Assembly (NCBI RefSeq): GCF_900114315.1
Contig: NZ_FOSQ01000003.1
Location: 62,001-126,000 of the forward strand
Length of the DNA stretch: 64,000 nt
Origin: Falsiroseomonas stagni DSM 19981
GTDB taxonomy: Bacteria; Pseudomonadota; Alphaproteobacteria; Acetobacterales; Acetobacteraceae
Reading direction: 5' to 3'
The translations under genes were made by a program, and so were the position numbers. This document shows, one piece after another, positions 52,380 through 62,147 of the stretch. The notes under the pieces are model-generated. The model did no database searches. It saw only the letters and a program-made list of their open reading frames with translations, and was not told where the DNA came from. Position 1 is the first letter of the stretch. Every line of letters starts with the position of its first letter.

Positions 52380-52640
52380 TTCCGGCTTGTCCTTCGCGGC
52401 CCCCTTCGCGCCGATCTGCACGGGGCTGCCCTTGGCCGGCCTGCCGCCGGCATCGCGCGCCGCATTCACCGCCGCGATCTCATGCGTATAGCCCTTGCCG
52501 GGATCGATGCCCTTCTCGGCCGGGTCTTCCTGGTCCCGCGTCACGTCATGCGGGCCGACGCTTTTCGGGCGCGCGGTCCTGGTCTCCAAATCGTATTTTC
52601 CGGTGAAGGAGGTGCGGTCCTTCTCGCTGTCGCTCGCCAT
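52368..52640 (-). CDS. hypothetical 90-residue hydrophilic protein
   Basis: An unknown highly charged protein without membrane helices or cysteines. It starts MASDSEKDRTSFTGKYD and later contains DQEDPAEKGIDPGKGYTHEI and RDAGGRPAKG, a low-complexity pattern expected to be disordered. The ATG at 52640 has GGAAGGA 8 bases before it, a strong ribosome site; the longer frame to 52889 overlaps the GST gene and is rejected. It is divergent from that GST with 64 bases between starts and converges with the LytTR gene. No function is inferred. Confidence 0.7.
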   Translation of the reverse strand: MASDSEKDRTSFTGKYDLETRTARPKSVGPHDVTRDQEDPAEKGIDPGKGYTHEIAAVNAARDAGGRPAKGSPVQIGAKGAAKDKPEGAG

Positions 52641-52704
52641 GGCGTGGTCCTTCCTGTCTCGTCGTGGCACCAACGCGGCGGCGACGCGAAGGATCACCTC
52701 CCCC

Positions 52705-53310
52705 ATGCTGCGGCTGATCGGCCAGGCCACCTCCATCAATGTGCGCAAGGTCCTCTGGACCTGCGCCGAGATCGGCATCCCCGTGGCGCGGGAGGATCGG
52801 GGGGAGGAGGCGGCGCTGCGCGCCCTGAACCCCAATGGCCTGGTGCCGGTGATCGAGGATGAGGAAGGCGTGTTGTGGGAAAGCAACACGATCTGCCGCT
52901 ACCTCGCCGCGAAACATGGGCGCGCCGACTTGCTGCCCGTGGCGCCGCGGGCGCGGGCGCAGGTGGAGCGCTGGATGGATTGGCAGGCGACGGACCTGAA
53001 CGCGTCCTGGCGCGGCGCCTTCATGGGCCTGGTGCGCCGCCACCCCGACCACGCCGATGCTGGCCGCATCGCCGCCAGCGCGCGCGCCTGGAACGAACTG
53101 ACGAAAATCCTGGATGGGCAGCTGGCCCGCACCGGGGCCTATGTGGCGGGCGATACCTTCACCCTGGCGGACATCGTCATCGGCCTGTCGGTGAACCGCT
53201 GGATGATGACGCCGATCGAGCGGCCCGACCTGCCCGCGGTGGCGGCCTATGTCGCAAGGCTGATGGCCCGGCCTGGATTCCGGGCGCACGGCGCCAATGG
53301 GGTGGCGTGA
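52705..53310 (+). CDS. glutathione S-transferase family protein
   Basis: A 201-residue cytosolic transferase that conjugates glutathione to electrophiles. The thioredoxin-like N-terminal domain has LRLIGQATSINVRKVLWTCA, LNPNGLVPVIEDEEG and the glutathione-contact ESNTICRYLA. The helical C-terminal domain has VAGDTFTLADIVIGLSVNRW. Catalytic Ser or Cys cannot be named safely, but the SIN-VRK segment is typical of beta- or theta-like bacterial GSTs. It converges with glnD, leaving 3 bases. Confidence 0.9.
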   Translation: MLRLIGQATSINVRKVLWTCAEIGIPVAREDRGEEAALRALNPNGLVPVIEDEEGVLWESNTICRYLAAKHGRADLLPVAPRARAQVERWMDWQATDLNASWRGAFMGLVRRHPDHADAGRIAASARAWNELTKILDGQLARTGAYVAGDTFTLADIVIGLSVNRWMMTPIERPDLPAVAAYVARLMARPGFRAHGANGVA

Positions 53311-53313
53311 CCG

Positions 53314-56118
53314 TCAGACGACCCTGACGCCGCTATCCACCGGCACATCCGGCGCGCCCAGCGCGACCAGCAGCGCGGCGCGGAGCGCGGCCAGCTTCCG
53401 CTCATTCTCCACCTTCAGGCCGAAGACGTCCTTCACATAGAAGACGTCGACGGCGCGGACGCCATAGGTGGTGATGTGGGCGGAGGCGATCTGCAGGCCC
53501 TGGCCGCTGATCGCCGCGGTGACGGCATGCAGCAGGCCCGGCCGGTCTCGGCCATTCACCTCGATCACCGTGTGGGTGTTGCTGGCGTGGTTGTCGAGCA
53601 CGACGCGCGGCGGGATGGTGACGGCGCGCAGCCGCGCGGGTTCGCGGCGGAGCTTCGCGATCTCCTGGTCCAGCCGCAGGCGGCCGGAGAGCGACTGCTC
53701 GATCAGCACGGACAGCCGCGCCAGGCGATGCGGCGCGTCGAACGCCCCGCCCGCCGCGTCCTGCACCCAGAAGGTGTCGAGCGCCATGCCGTTGGTCATG
53801 GTGTGGATGCGCGCATCGACGATGCTGGCACCGGCCACGGCCAGCGCGCCGGCGATGCGACTGAACAGGCCGGGATGGTCGGAGCAGTAGACCGTCACCT
53901 CGGTGACCGATCGCGCCTCGATCACCCGGGTGCGGACGGTCAGCGGCGCCTGGTCGGCTTCCGCGTCGCGGATCATCTCCGCATGGCGGGCATGGGTGTC
54001 GGGGTCGAAGGACAGCCAGTAGCCGGGGTAGCCGAGGCCGAGGAACCGGTCGAGGTCCGGCTTGGCCATCGTCTCCAGCAGCCCGGCCGCCGCGGCGCGG
54101 GCCCGGGCCACGCGGGTGTCGCGTTCCGGCACGGAAAGCCCGCCGGCCAGCACTTCCGCGACGCGCCAGTAGAGTTCGCGCAGCAGGGTCGCCTTCCAGC
54201 CGTTCCAGACCTTGGGCCCCACCGCGCGCATGTCGGCCACCGTGAGGACCAGCAGCAGGCGCAGCCGTTCCGGCGATTGCACCGTCTCCGCGATGTCGAG
54301 GATGGTCTTGGGATCGTCGATGTCGCGCTTGAAGGCGGTGGCGCTGATCAGCAGGTGATTGAGCACGAGCCAGGAGACGGTCTCCGTCTCCTCCGGCGAC
54401 AGGCCAAGGCGGGGACAGAGTTCGAGCGCGACCTGCGCGCCGAGTTCGCTGTGGTCCCCGCCCCGTCCCTTGGCGATGTCGTGCAGCATGACGGCGACAT
54501 AGAGCGCGCGGCGGGACTGCACCTGGCCGATGAGTTCGGAGGCGACGGGCGCGATCTCGTTCAGCTCGTTGCGTTCGAGCGCGGAGAGGACGCCGATCGC
54601 CTCGATCGTGTGCTCCTCCACGGTGAAGACATGGTAGGTGTCGAACTGCATCAGGCCGACGATGCGCGCCCAGTCCGGCATGAAGCGGGACAGGAAGCCG
54701 ACCTCGTTCAGCACGCGCATCCAGCGCGGCGAATCCTTGCCCGTCAGCAGGTCGAGGAACAGGGCATTGGCGGTGGGATCGTCACGCAGCGTGACGGCGT
54801 AGCGCGCATTGCGGATCAGCGCGCGATGCGCGAGCGGATGGATCTCCAGCCCCCGGTCGCGCGCGGCGCGCACCAGGCGGAGCATGATGGCGGGGTCTTC
54901 CGCCACCTGGCGATCGGGGGCGAAGAGCACCTTGCCATCGGCCAGCGCCATGCCGGCATGGGACAGCGCGGCATCGCCGGCCGGCACCACGGCGGGCGGG
55001 CCGAGTGCCGCGCGTTCGATCGCGGGTTCCAGCAGGCGCGTCAGGCGCACCACGTCCCTGGCTGTCAGGAACAGGTGTTTCATGAAACGCTCGACGCCGT
55101 CCTGCACGCCGTGGCGGGTGTAGCCCATGCGGGCGCCGACCACGGGCTGCAGGTCGAAGGTCAAACGCTCTTCCGCCCGTCCCGTCACGTAGTGGAGGTG
55201 GAAGCGGACCGTCCACAGGAAATTCCAGGCGCGGCGGATGCTGCGCGCTTCCTGCGGCGTCAGCAGCCCGCCGCCGGGGCTGTCGGGGCCGACGAGTTCG
55301 GGCATGCGCTGCACGCCGAAGGCATGGCGTGCCAGCCAGTAGAGGGTCTGGAGGTCGCGCAGCCCGCCGCGGCCTTCCTTGACATGGGGCTCCACCAGGA
55401 AGGGGCTTTCGCCGTAGCGCGCATGGCGCGTCGTGCGTTCGGCGCGCTTGGCGGCCAGGAAGGGGGCCAGGCCGCTGGCCTTGCGGGCGGCGGCGAAGGT
55501 GTCCTGGAAGCGGTCATGCACCGCGCGATTGCCGGCGAGGTAGCGGGCATCGATCAGCGCCGTCTGGATGGTGACGTCGCCGCGCGCATCCTCGATGCAT
55601 TCGCTGATGGTCCGCGTGGCGTGGCCGACCTTCAGGCCGAGGTCCCACAGCAGGTACAGCAGGAATTCCACCGCGCGGCGCCCCTGCGGGCCGAGCGGCG
55701 CGTCCGACAGGAACAGCAGGTCGATGTCGGAATAGGGCGCCAGCACGCCGCGGCCGTAGCCGCCGGTCGCGATGAGGGAGAAAGTTTCTTCCGATGGCGC
55801 TCCGGCTTCCTGGGGCGGGACCTGTGCCAGCGTGTAGGTATGGATGGCGCCGACGATCCCGTCCGTCAGCGCGGCCAGCCAGCGCGCGGCGCCCAATCCG
55901 GAGAGGTCATGCGCTTCGAAGGCGCGCTGCACGCGGCCCTGGACGCGACCGAGCTGCCGGCGCAGCAGGCCGAGCGCGATGTCGCGGGCGACGGGCCGGC
56001 CATCATCGACGAGCCCCGCGATCAGGTCCGGCAGGACCTCCGGTGGCTCGCTGGTGGGCAGCACGGAAGCGGCCGCCGATGAGGGCGGTTGGCCGAGGCT
56101 GACTGTCATCTGTGTCAC
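53314..56118 (-). CDS. glnD: bifunctional PII uridylyltransferase/uridylyl-removing enzyme
   Basis: A 934-residue nitrogen sensor that adds or removes UMP on PII proteins according to glutamine. The nucleotidyltransferase part has IATGGYGRGVLAPYSDIDLL with the catalytic acidic residues near position 130. The HD phosphohydrolase domain has LYVAVMLHDIAKGRGGDHSE near the middle, and two C-terminal ACT domains start at VTVYCSDHPGLFSRIAGALA and TVIEVNGRDRPGLLHAVTAA. GTG 56118 overlaps the mutS stop (GTGA), so the two genes are likely coupled; ATG 56109 is an alternative start. Confidence 0.96.
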   Translation of the reverse strand: MTQMTVSLGQPPSSAAASVLPTSEPPEVLPDLIAGLVDDGRPVARDIALGLLRRQLGRVQGRVQRAFEAHDLSGLGAARWLAALTDGIVGAIHTYTLAQVPPQEAGAPSEETFSLIATGGYGRGVLAPYSDIDLLFLSDAPLGPQGRRAVEFLLYLLWDLGLKVGHATRTISECIEDARGDVTIQTALIDARYLAGNRAVHDRFQDTFAAARKASGLAPFLAAKRAERTTRHARYGESPFLVEPHVKEGRGGLRDLQTLYWLARHAFGVQRMPELVGPDSPGGGLLTPQEARSIRRAWNFLWTVRFHLHYVTGRAEERLTFDLQPVVGARMGYTRHGVQDGVERFMKHLFLTARDVVRLTRLLEPAIERAALGPPAVVPAGDAALSHAGMALADGKVLFAPDRQVAEDPAIMLRLVRAARDRGLEIHPLAHRALIRNARYAVTLRDDPTANALFLDLLTGKDSPRWMRVLNEVGFLSRFMPDWARIVGLMQFDTYHVFTVEEHTIEAIGVLSALERNELNEIAPVASELIGQVQSRRALYVAVMLHDIAKGRGGDHSELGAQVALELCPRLGLSPEETETVSWLVLNHLLISATAFKRDIDDPKTILDIAETVQSPERLRLLLVLTVADMRAVGPKVWNGWKATLLRELYWRVAEVLAGGLSVPERDTRVARARAAAAGLLETMAKPDLDRFLGLGYPGYWLSFDPDTHARHAEMIRDAEADQAPLTVRTRVIEARSVTEVTVYCSDHPGLFSRIAGALAVAGASIVDARIHTMTNGMALDTFWVQDAAGGAFDAPHRLARLSVLIEQSLSGRLRLDQEIAKLRREPARLRAVTIPPRVVLDNHASNTHTVIEVNGRDRPGLLHAVTAAISGQGLQIASAHITTYGVRAVDVFYVKDVFGLKVENERKLAALRAALLVALGAPDVPVDSGVRVV

Positions 56119-58817
56119 ACTACCGTGTCACCTGGCGCTGCAACAGGGTTCTCTTGCTGCGCTGCGTCAACTTCCGCCGAGAGCGCCTTCAACCGATAGA
56201 GCGCTTCCTGCGCTTCCCGCGGCGACAACGCGTCCAGATCCATCGCCGCGAGTGCGGCTTCAATCGGGGAGAGTTTCCGCGCAGGCGCGGACACGCGTTG
56301 CGCGAAGAGGGGCAGTTCCTCCGCCAGCGCATCGGGGCCGCCGCCGCGCGCGCGGGCTTCGAGGGCGGAGAGCACCTGGTTCGCGCGCGCCAGCACGGGG
56401 CGCGGCACGCCGGCCAGGCGCGCGACATGCACGCCCCAGCTGCGTTCGGAGGCACCGGGGCCGACGAGATGCTGGAACACCACCTCCCCCCGCCATTCCC
56501 GCACCTTCATGGATGCCAGCGCCACATCGGGCAGCCGCCCGGCCAGCGCGGTGAGTTCGTGGAAATGCGTGGCGAAGATGGCCCGGCAGCGGATGCGGTC
56601 ATGCAGCGCCTCCAGCACCGCCCAGGCGATGGCCAGCCCATCCCAGGTCGCGGTCCCACGCCCCACTTCATCCAACACAACCAGTGAACGGGCTGTTGCC
56701 TGGTTCAGGATGGCCGCGGTTTCCGCCATCTCCACCATGAAGGTCGATCGCCCGCCGGCGATGTCGTCCCCGCCGCCGACGCGGCTGAACAGGCGGTCCA
56801 CCAGCCCGATGCGGGCGGCTTGCGCGGGGACGAACAGCCCGGCCTGGGCGAGGACCACCATCAGCGCGTTCTGCCGCAGCCAGGTGGATTTGCCCGCCAT
56901 GTTGGGGCCGGTCAGCAGGCAGAGGCGCCGGCCGGGGGAGAGGTCGCAATCATTCGGCACGAAGGCCGCGCCGCGGGCGCGCTTCTGCATCGCCTCCACC
57001 ACCGGGTGGCGGCCGGCCAGGATGGCGAATTCCGCGCGCTCCGTCAGTTCGGGCCGGCACCAGCCGCCCTCCGCGGCCAGCGTCGCGCTGGCGGCATGGA
57101 CATCGATATCCGCCAGCGCCCGCGCGGCCCGCGCGATGGCGTCGCCCTCGGCCAGCACCAGGCGCTTGAGGTGGGCGATGCAGGCGCGTTCGCGCGCCGC
57201 CGCGCGGTCCCCGGCCTCCGCCACCTTGCGGTCGAGCTCGGCGAGCGCGGGGCAGGTGAAGCGGACGGCATTCGCCATGGTCTGGCGATGGATGGGCGAG
57301 AGCGGCTGGCCAGCGGGCACGGGGGAGGCGCGGAGCAGCTTCTCGGCCGGTGCGGCCGGCACCTCCGCCAGGAAGCCGAATTGCTGGTGGTGGCGGATCT
57401 TCACGGCCGCGATGCCCCAGGCCTGCGCCAGATCCTGCTGCAACGCCGCAATCGCATCCCGCCCGCCATCGCGGAGCCGCCGCAGCGCATCCAGTTCCCC
57501 GTCGAAGCCCGGGGCGATGACGCCGCCATCCTCCAGCCGCGCCGGCATTTTCGCCAGATTCAGCGCGCGGGAGAGTTCGGCTTCCAGTGACGGGTCCACG
57601 GCCAGCGCCGCCGCGGCTTCCGCCATCAGGGCGGGTGCGGGCAGTGCGGCGGAGAGGATGGCGTCGCGGAGGGAGGCCGCGATGCGCAGCCCCGCCAGCA
57701 GCGCGGCCAGGTCCCGCGGCGCGAAGCGGTCCAGCGCCAGGCGGGCCAAGGCGCGGGCCATGTCGGGGGCGCCCTTCAGGCTGGCGCGGATCGCGCCCCG
57801 CGTCGCCTCCGCCCCCAGCAGGAAGGAGACGGCATCGTGGCGGGCGGAGACGGAGGCGGCCTCCGCCAGGGGCGCCGCGAGGCGGCCGGCCAGTTCGCGC
57901 GCGCCGGCGGCGGTCAGCGTGGCGTTCACCGCGCCGAACAGCGTCGCCTGGTCCCCGCCGCGCTGGTCGCGCAGGATCTCCAGGCTGCGGCGCGTGGCGG
58001 CATCCAGCGCCAGCGTGCCGGCCGCACCCGCCTGGGGGCGCGGCGGGTCGAGGCGCGGCAGGGCGCCGGCCTGCGTCTCCCGCACATAGGAAAGGGCCTG
58101 GGCGGCGGCGGCGAGCTCGGCTTCGGTGAAGATGCCGAAGCCTTCGAGCGTCGCGACGCCGAAGGCCTCCCGCAGCAGCCGGGCGGGGTCGCGCGGCTTC
58201 ACGCGGTGGGCGATGCGGCCGGGCAGGCGATGGAGGAGGTCGGGCAGTTCCGCGAGATCCCGCTCCGCCACCGCCTCCACCGGCTCCAGCCGGGCGAGCA
58301 GGGCGCCGAGATCGGCCTTGGGCAGGGCCATCGTCTCGAACCCCCCGGTCGAGACATCGAGCCAGGCGCAGGCGAAGGCACCGTCGGTTTCCGCCAGCGC
58401 CAGCAGCCAGGCGGGGCGGGTGGCGTCCAGCAGCCCGTCCTCCGTCACGGTGGAGGGGGTGACGACGCGCACGACCTCCCGCCGGATGGTGCTGGCGCGG
58501 CGCGCCTTGGCCTGTTCGGGCGTTTCCATCTGGTCGCAGACGGCGACGCGGAAGCCGGCGCGGATCAGCCGGGCGAGGTAGGCTTCCCAGGCATGGACGG
58601 GCACGCCCGCCATGGGCACGGGCTGGCCGCGATGCTCGCCCCGATGGGCCACGGCGATGTCCAGCACCGGGGCGGCGCGTTCGGCATCATTGAAGAAGAG
58701 CTCGAAGAAATCGCCCATCCGGAAGAACACCAGCGCATCCGGGTGCTGGGCCTTGGCGGCGAACCATTGGGCGAGGGCGGGCGTCGCGCCCTCCGCGGGG
58801 GGAATGCTATCCGTCAC
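56115..58817 (-). CDS. mutS: DNA mismatch repair protein MutS
   Basis: A 900-residue mismatch sensor with ATPase activity. The mismatch-reading wedge is FFRMGDFFELFF near residue 35. The P-loop LLTGPNMAGKSTWLRQNAL, the Walker-B DEVGRGTATWDGLAIAW and the HATHFHEL-type FATHFHELTAL segment are all present. GTG 58817 gives the usual start MTDSIPP; an ATG at 58859 would add 14 residues. The stop overlaps the glnD start. mutS next to glnD is often seen in alphaproteobacteria. Confidence 0.96.
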   Translation of the reverse strand: MTDSIPPAEGATPALAQWFAAKAQHPDALVFFRMGDFFELFFNDAERAAPVLDIAVAHRGEHRGQPVPMAGVPVHAWEAYLARLIRAGFRVAVCDQMETPEQAKARRASTIRREVVRVVTPSTVTEDGLLDATRPAWLLALAETDGAFACAWLDVSTGGFETMALPKADLGALLARLEPVEAVAERDLAELPDLLHRLPGRIAHRVKPRDPARLLREAFGVATLEGFGIFTEAELAAAAQALSYVRETQAGALPRLDPPRPQAGAAGTLALDAATRRSLEILRDQRGGDQATLFGAVNATLTAAGARELAGRLAAPLAEAASVSARHDAVSFLLGAEATRGAIRASLKGAPDMARALARLALDRFAPRDLAALLAGLRIAASLRDAILSAALPAPALMAEAAAALAVDPSLEAELSRALNLAKMPARLEDGGVIAPGFDGELDALRRLRDGGRDAIAALQQDLAQAWGIAAVKIRHHQQFGFLAEVPAAPAEKLLRASPVPAGQPLSPIHRQTMANAVRFTCPALAELDRKVAEAGDRAAARERACIAHLKRLVLAEGDAIARAARALADIDVHAASATLAAEGGWCRPELTERAEFAILAGRHPVVEAMQKRARGAAFVPNDCDLSPGRRLCLLTGPNMAGKSTWLRQNALMVVLAQAGLFVPAQAARIGLVDRLFSRVGGGDDIAGGRSTFMVEMAETAAILNQATARSLVVLDEVGRGTATWDGLAIAWAVLEALHDRIRCRAIFATHFHELTALAGRLPDVALASMKVREWRGEVVFQHLVGPGASERSWGVHVARLAGVPRPVLARANQVLSALEARARGGGPDALAEELPLFAQRVSAPARKLSPIEAALAAMDLDALSPREAQEALYRLKALSAEVDAAQQENPVAAPGDTVV

Positions 58818-58940
58818 CAGGGCGATGCTACAGCAGGCCGTGCCGGGGCGGAACCGCATGGCTTGCGGGGCGCGGACAGCGCGCCGTAGCCTGTCCGCCA
58901 CAGCGGCCGGTCAGCGCCGCGGGGTCGGGGAGTTTCCATC

Positions 58941-60515
58941 ATGCGTCGTCGGGACCTTTTCGCCGCGGGGGCGGCCCTTGCGGTCGCCGCGCCGGCAGTC
59001 GCGCAGAACAGCCGCGCCACCACGCTGCGCATGGCGCCGCAGGCCAATCTCAGCGTGCTGGACCCGGTCTTCACCACCGCGACGGTCACCGGCAACCACG
59101 GCTTCTATGTCTTCGACACCCTCTATGGCGTGGACGCGCAGCTTCGACCCACGCCGCAGATGGCCGAGGGGCATGAGGTCTCCGCCGACGGGCTGACCTG
59201 GCGGATCCGGCTGCGGGAGGGGCTTCGCTTCCATGATGGCGAACCCGTGCGCGCGGTGGACTGCATCGCCTCCATCCGCCGCTGGTGCGCGCGGGAGCCT
59301 TTCGGGCAGCTGCTGGCGCGCGTCGCGGAGGAATGGATCGCGGCCGATGACCGCACCATGGTCATCCGCCTGCGCCGCCCCTTCCCGCTGATGCTGGACG
59401 CGCTGGCGAAGCCCGACGCCGCCAGCCCCTTCATCATGCCGGCCCGCCTGGCGGCGACCGATCCCTCCCGCGCCGTGACGGAGATGGTGGGGTCCGGCCC
59501 CTACCGCTTCATCGCCAGCGAGTTCAATTCCGGCAGCCGCGTGGTCTATGAGAAGTTCGACGGCTATGTGCCGCGGCAGGAGGCGCCGACCTGGACCTCC
59601 GGCGCCAAGGTCGCGCATTTCCGGCGGATCGAGTGGCATATCCTGCCCGACCCCGCGACGGCGGCGGCGGCCTTGCAGGCGGGCGAGATCGACTGGTGGG
59701 AACGGCCGCATCCCGATCTGCAACAGCTGCTCGCCCGGTCCCGCGACATCAGGCGGGAGGTGACGGACCCCACGGGCCGCATGGCGGTGCTGCGGATGAA
59801 CAACCTCCAGCCGCCCTTCGACGATGTGCGGGTGCGGCGCGCCGTGCGGCTTTCCGTCGCGCAGGACGAATACATGCGGGCGTCGCGCGGCGACGATACG
59901 CGGGACTGGTCGGTGGGCCGCAGCCTCTGGCCGCGCCACACCCCCTATTTTGAGGATCTGGGCGCGGAGGTCATGCCGGGCGACCTTGACCGGGCACGGG
60001 CGGCGCTGCGGGAAGCGGGCTATGCGGGGCAGAAGGTCGTGGTGATCAACCCGACCGACTTCCCGGATATCGGGCCGCTCGGCCAGGTGACGGCGGACCG
60101 GCTGAAGCGGGCGGGGATGAATGTGGAGCTGTCGGAGAGCGACTGGGGGACGGTGGTGCAGCGCCGCGCCAATCGCGAACCCACGGATCGCGGCGGCTGG
60201 TCGATCCTGCACACGACGGGCGGTGCCTCCGCCTGGGCGAACCCTGCGACGTCCTTCCTGGTGCGCGGGCAGGGGGCGAATGGGTGGTTCGGGTGGTGGA
60301 AGTCCGACCGGGCGGAGGAACTGGCCGAGGCCTGGCTGAACGCGCCGGATGAGGGGCGGCAGCGGGCGCTGGCCTCCGAACTCGGCCGCCATGCGCTGGA
60401 TGAGGCGGCCTTCGTGCCGCTCGGCCAGTTCGTGATTCGCACGGCCTTCCGGCGGGACATCACCGGCATCCTGCCGGGGTCGTCGCCCTATCCCTGGAAT
60501 GTCCGCCGGGGGTAG
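58941..60515 (+). CDS. ABC transporter substrate-binding protein, family 5 (peptide/dipeptide type)
   Basis: A 524-residue periplasmic receptor. The N-terminus MRRRDLFAAGAALAVAAPAV is a twin-arginine-style signal ending near VAQN. Family 5 features include QANLSVLDPVFTTATVTGNH, TPQMAEGHEVSADGLTWRIR (with LREGLRFHDGEPV after it), MVGSGPYRFIASE and VRRAVRLSVAQDEYM. Matching permease and ATPase genes are absent nearby, so this receptor is an orphan. It is divergent from mutS and converges with hrcA, 3 bases apart. Confidence 0.9.
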   Translation: MRRRDLFAAGAALAVAAPAVAQNSRATTLRMAPQANLSVLDPVFTTATVTGNHGFYVFDTLYGVDAQLRPTPQMAEGHEVSADGLTWRIRLREGLRFHDGEPVRAVDCIASIRRWCAREPFGQLLARVAEEWIAADDRTMVIRLRRPFPLMLDALAKPDAASPFIMPARLAATDPSRAVTEMVGSGPYRFIASEFNSGSRVVYEKFDGYVPRQEAPTWTSGAKVAHFRRIEWHILPDPATAAAALQAGEIDWWERPHPDLQQLLARSRDIRREVTDPTGRMAVLRMNNLQPPFDDVRVRRAVRLSVAQDEYMRASRGDDTRDWSVGRSLWPRHTPYFEDLGAEVMPGDLDRARAALREAGYAGQKVVVINPTDFPDIGPLGQVTADRLKRAGMNVELSESDWGTVVQRRANREPTDRGGWSILHTTGGASAWANPATSFLVRGQGANGWFGWWKSDRAEELAEAWLNAPDEGRQRALASELGRHALDEAAFVPLGQFVIRTAFRRDITGILPGSSPYPWNVRRG

Positions 60516-60518
60516 CGC

Positions 60519-61568
60519 TTAGCCCAGCAGGCGGCCGATCACCCGGGCGGTGTAGTCCACCACCGGGATGATGCGGCCGTAATTGATCCGGGTCGGGCCG
60601 ATGACGCCGATGGCGCCCACGATCTTCTCCTGGCCGTTGCGGAAGGGGGCGACGACCATGGAGAGGCCGGCACTGTCGAACAGGCCGCTCTCCGCGCCGA
60701 TGAAGATCTGCACGCCCTCCCCCCGCTGGGCGAGGTCGAGCAGGCGCAGCATCGTCTCCTGCGCCTCCAGCCGTTCGAACAGCGCCTGGATTTCCGTCAC
60801 GCGCTGCACATGGTCCAGGTTCTGCAGCAGCTTGGCCTGGCCGCGGAGGATGAGGCTGCCGCCGCTGCCGCCGGACCAGGTGCCGAGCCCGGCCTCGATC
60901 ACCTGGTGGGTCAGGGCATCAAGGGCGGTGCGGTTGGCGGCGATCTCCTCCGCCACCGTGCCGCGGGTCTCATCCAGGGTGCGGCCGGAGAGGCGGGCGT
61001 TGAGGTAGTTGCTGGCCTGTTGCAGGGCGGAGGGGGGGAGGCCGGCCGGAACCTCGATGACCCGGTTCTCCACCTGGCCATCGGCGGTGACCAGCACCAC
61101 CAGGGCACGGCCGGCGCCGAGGGCCACGAATTCGATGTGGCGGACCGGGGCCTCCCGCTTCGGGGCCACGACCAGGCCGGCGGCGCCGGCGAGGCCGGAG
61201 AGCATCTGGCCGGCTTCGCCCAGCGTTTCCTGGAGGGATCGGCCGCCGGAGGCGCAGCGCGCGGCGATGGCGTCCCGCTCCTCCTCCGCCAGGGCGCCGA
61301 ATTGCAGCAGGCCATCGACGAAGAGGCGGAGGCCCCGCTCCGTCGGCAGGCGGCCGGCGGAGGTGTGGGGGGCGAAGAGCAGGCCCGCGTCTTCGAGGTC
61401 CGCCATCACGTTGCGGATGGTGGCGGGCGACAGGGCGTGGGGCAGGCGGCGGGAGAGGGTGCGGGAGCCGACGGGCTCTCCGGTCTGGACGTAGATCTCC
61501 ACCAATTCGCGCAGGATCGCGGCGCTGCGATCGTCCAGGTTGGGCGGCAGGGGGATGGTCGGCGTCAT
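60519..61568 (-). CDS. hrcA: heat-inducible transcription repressor HrcA
   Basis: A 349-residue repressor of groESL and other heat-shock genes through the CIRCE element. The N-terminal winged helix has AAILRELVEIYVQTGEPVGS, HALSPATIRNVMADLEDAGL and APHTSAGRLPTERGLRLFVD. The C-terminal part has NYLNARLSGRTLDE and IGVIGPTRINYGRIIPVVDY. ATG 61568 gives the standard start; the frame to 61613 is longer. No CIRCE (TTAGCACTC-N9-GAGTGCTAA) was seen upstream, and grpE or dnaK is not adjacent. Confidence 0.95.
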   Translation of the reverse strand: MTPTIPLPPNLDDRSAAILRELVEIYVQTGEPVGSRTLSRRLPHALSPATIRNVMADLEDAGLLFAPHTSAGRLPTERGLRLFVDGLLQFGALAEEERDAIAARCASGGRSLQETLGEAGQMLSGLAGAAGLVVAPKREAPVRHIEFVALGAGRALVVLVTADGQVENRVIEVPAGLPPSALQQASNYLNARLSGRTLDETRGTVAEEIAANRTALDALTHQVIEAGLGTWSGGSGGSLILRGQAKLLQNLDHVQRVTEIQALFERLEAQETMLRLLDLAQRGEGVQIFIGAESGLFDSAGLSMVVAPFRNGQEKIVGAIGVIGPTRINYGRIIPVVDYTARVIGRLLG

Positions 61569-61824
61569 GTTGGGGGCCCCCGACGGACGCGGCGGCCTGG
61601 TGATTGGACCCATGGGTCAGTGTCCCGGACCGTTTATTGAGGGGAAACGCTAGGGGCGGGTGGCGTGGCCGGTCAACCACGCGTGTGGATTCGGCGCCGT
61701 TGTAACGCGGGGTGACGGCGCCCTGGAATCGCCGCTACCGGCAAGGTTTCGACACAGAGGCGCCACGCCAGGGTTACCGGCATCGGGTCATGTGGGGTCC
61801 GGACAGGGACAAGGGGAGACCCCG

Positions 61825-61899
61825 ATGCAGGCGAAACAGGGGGCCACGCTGTGGCCGGCGCTGCTGACCCAATGGCTGGGTGGCGGGATTCGGGCATGA
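61825..61899 (+). CDS. hypothetical 24-codon ORF coupled to a membrane ORF
   Basis: A tiny ORF with a very good ribosome site (AGGGGAG 7 bases before the ATG). It encodes MQAKQGATLWPALLTQWLGG and four more residues. The stop TGA overlaps the ATG of the next ORF (ATGA), the usual sign of translational coupling. It may be a leader peptide or a small membrane-associated protein with one short amphipathic segment. Confidence 0.5.
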   Translation: MQAKQGATLWPALLTQWLGGGIRA

Positions 61900-62114
61900 C
61901 GGCGGTGTTCGCGGCGGCGTCGCTGATGCTGGCGGGCGGTGCGGGGATGATGACGTCCCTGATGCTGTCGCCGGTGGGGGGCGCCTTCCGGCTGGCGGCG
62001 CTGGTGATGGTCTCGGCCCTGGCGGTGGGGGTGGGGCTGCTGCTGATCGCGGGGCCGCCGGAGGGGGATGAGTTCCTGCTGACCTTGGGGGCGGTTCGCG
62101 CGCTGGTCGGTTGA
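61896..62114 (+). CDS. hypothetical 72-residue membrane protein
   Basis: A small hydrophobic protein with two predicted membrane helices (about residues 4-24, FAAASLMLAGGAGMMTSLML, and 30-52, FRLAALVMVSALAVGVGLLL) and a short tail ending GAVRALVG. Its ATG overlaps the stop of the 24-codon ORF. It is followed 33 bases later by the lytic transglycosylase. No family is recognised. It may resemble a MnhF/G-like fragment in size and hydrophobicity, but that is only a guess. Confidence 0.6.
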   Translation: MTAVFAAASLMLAGGAGMMTSLMLSPVGGAFRLAALVMVSALAVGVGLLLIAGPPEGDEFLLTLGAVRALVG

Positions 62115-62147
62115 CCGAGGGCGCCGGCGGGGGGCAGGGGTGGGGCC

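Noticed and set aside
55078-55089. GTTTCATGAAAC inside glnD as a second parS site
   Set aside because: The spacing between the half-sites is two bases shorter than parS requires.
53476-56082. An 868-codon open frame on the plus strand
   Set aside because: It is antisense to glnD, whose domains are unmistakable; it has no recognisable motif.
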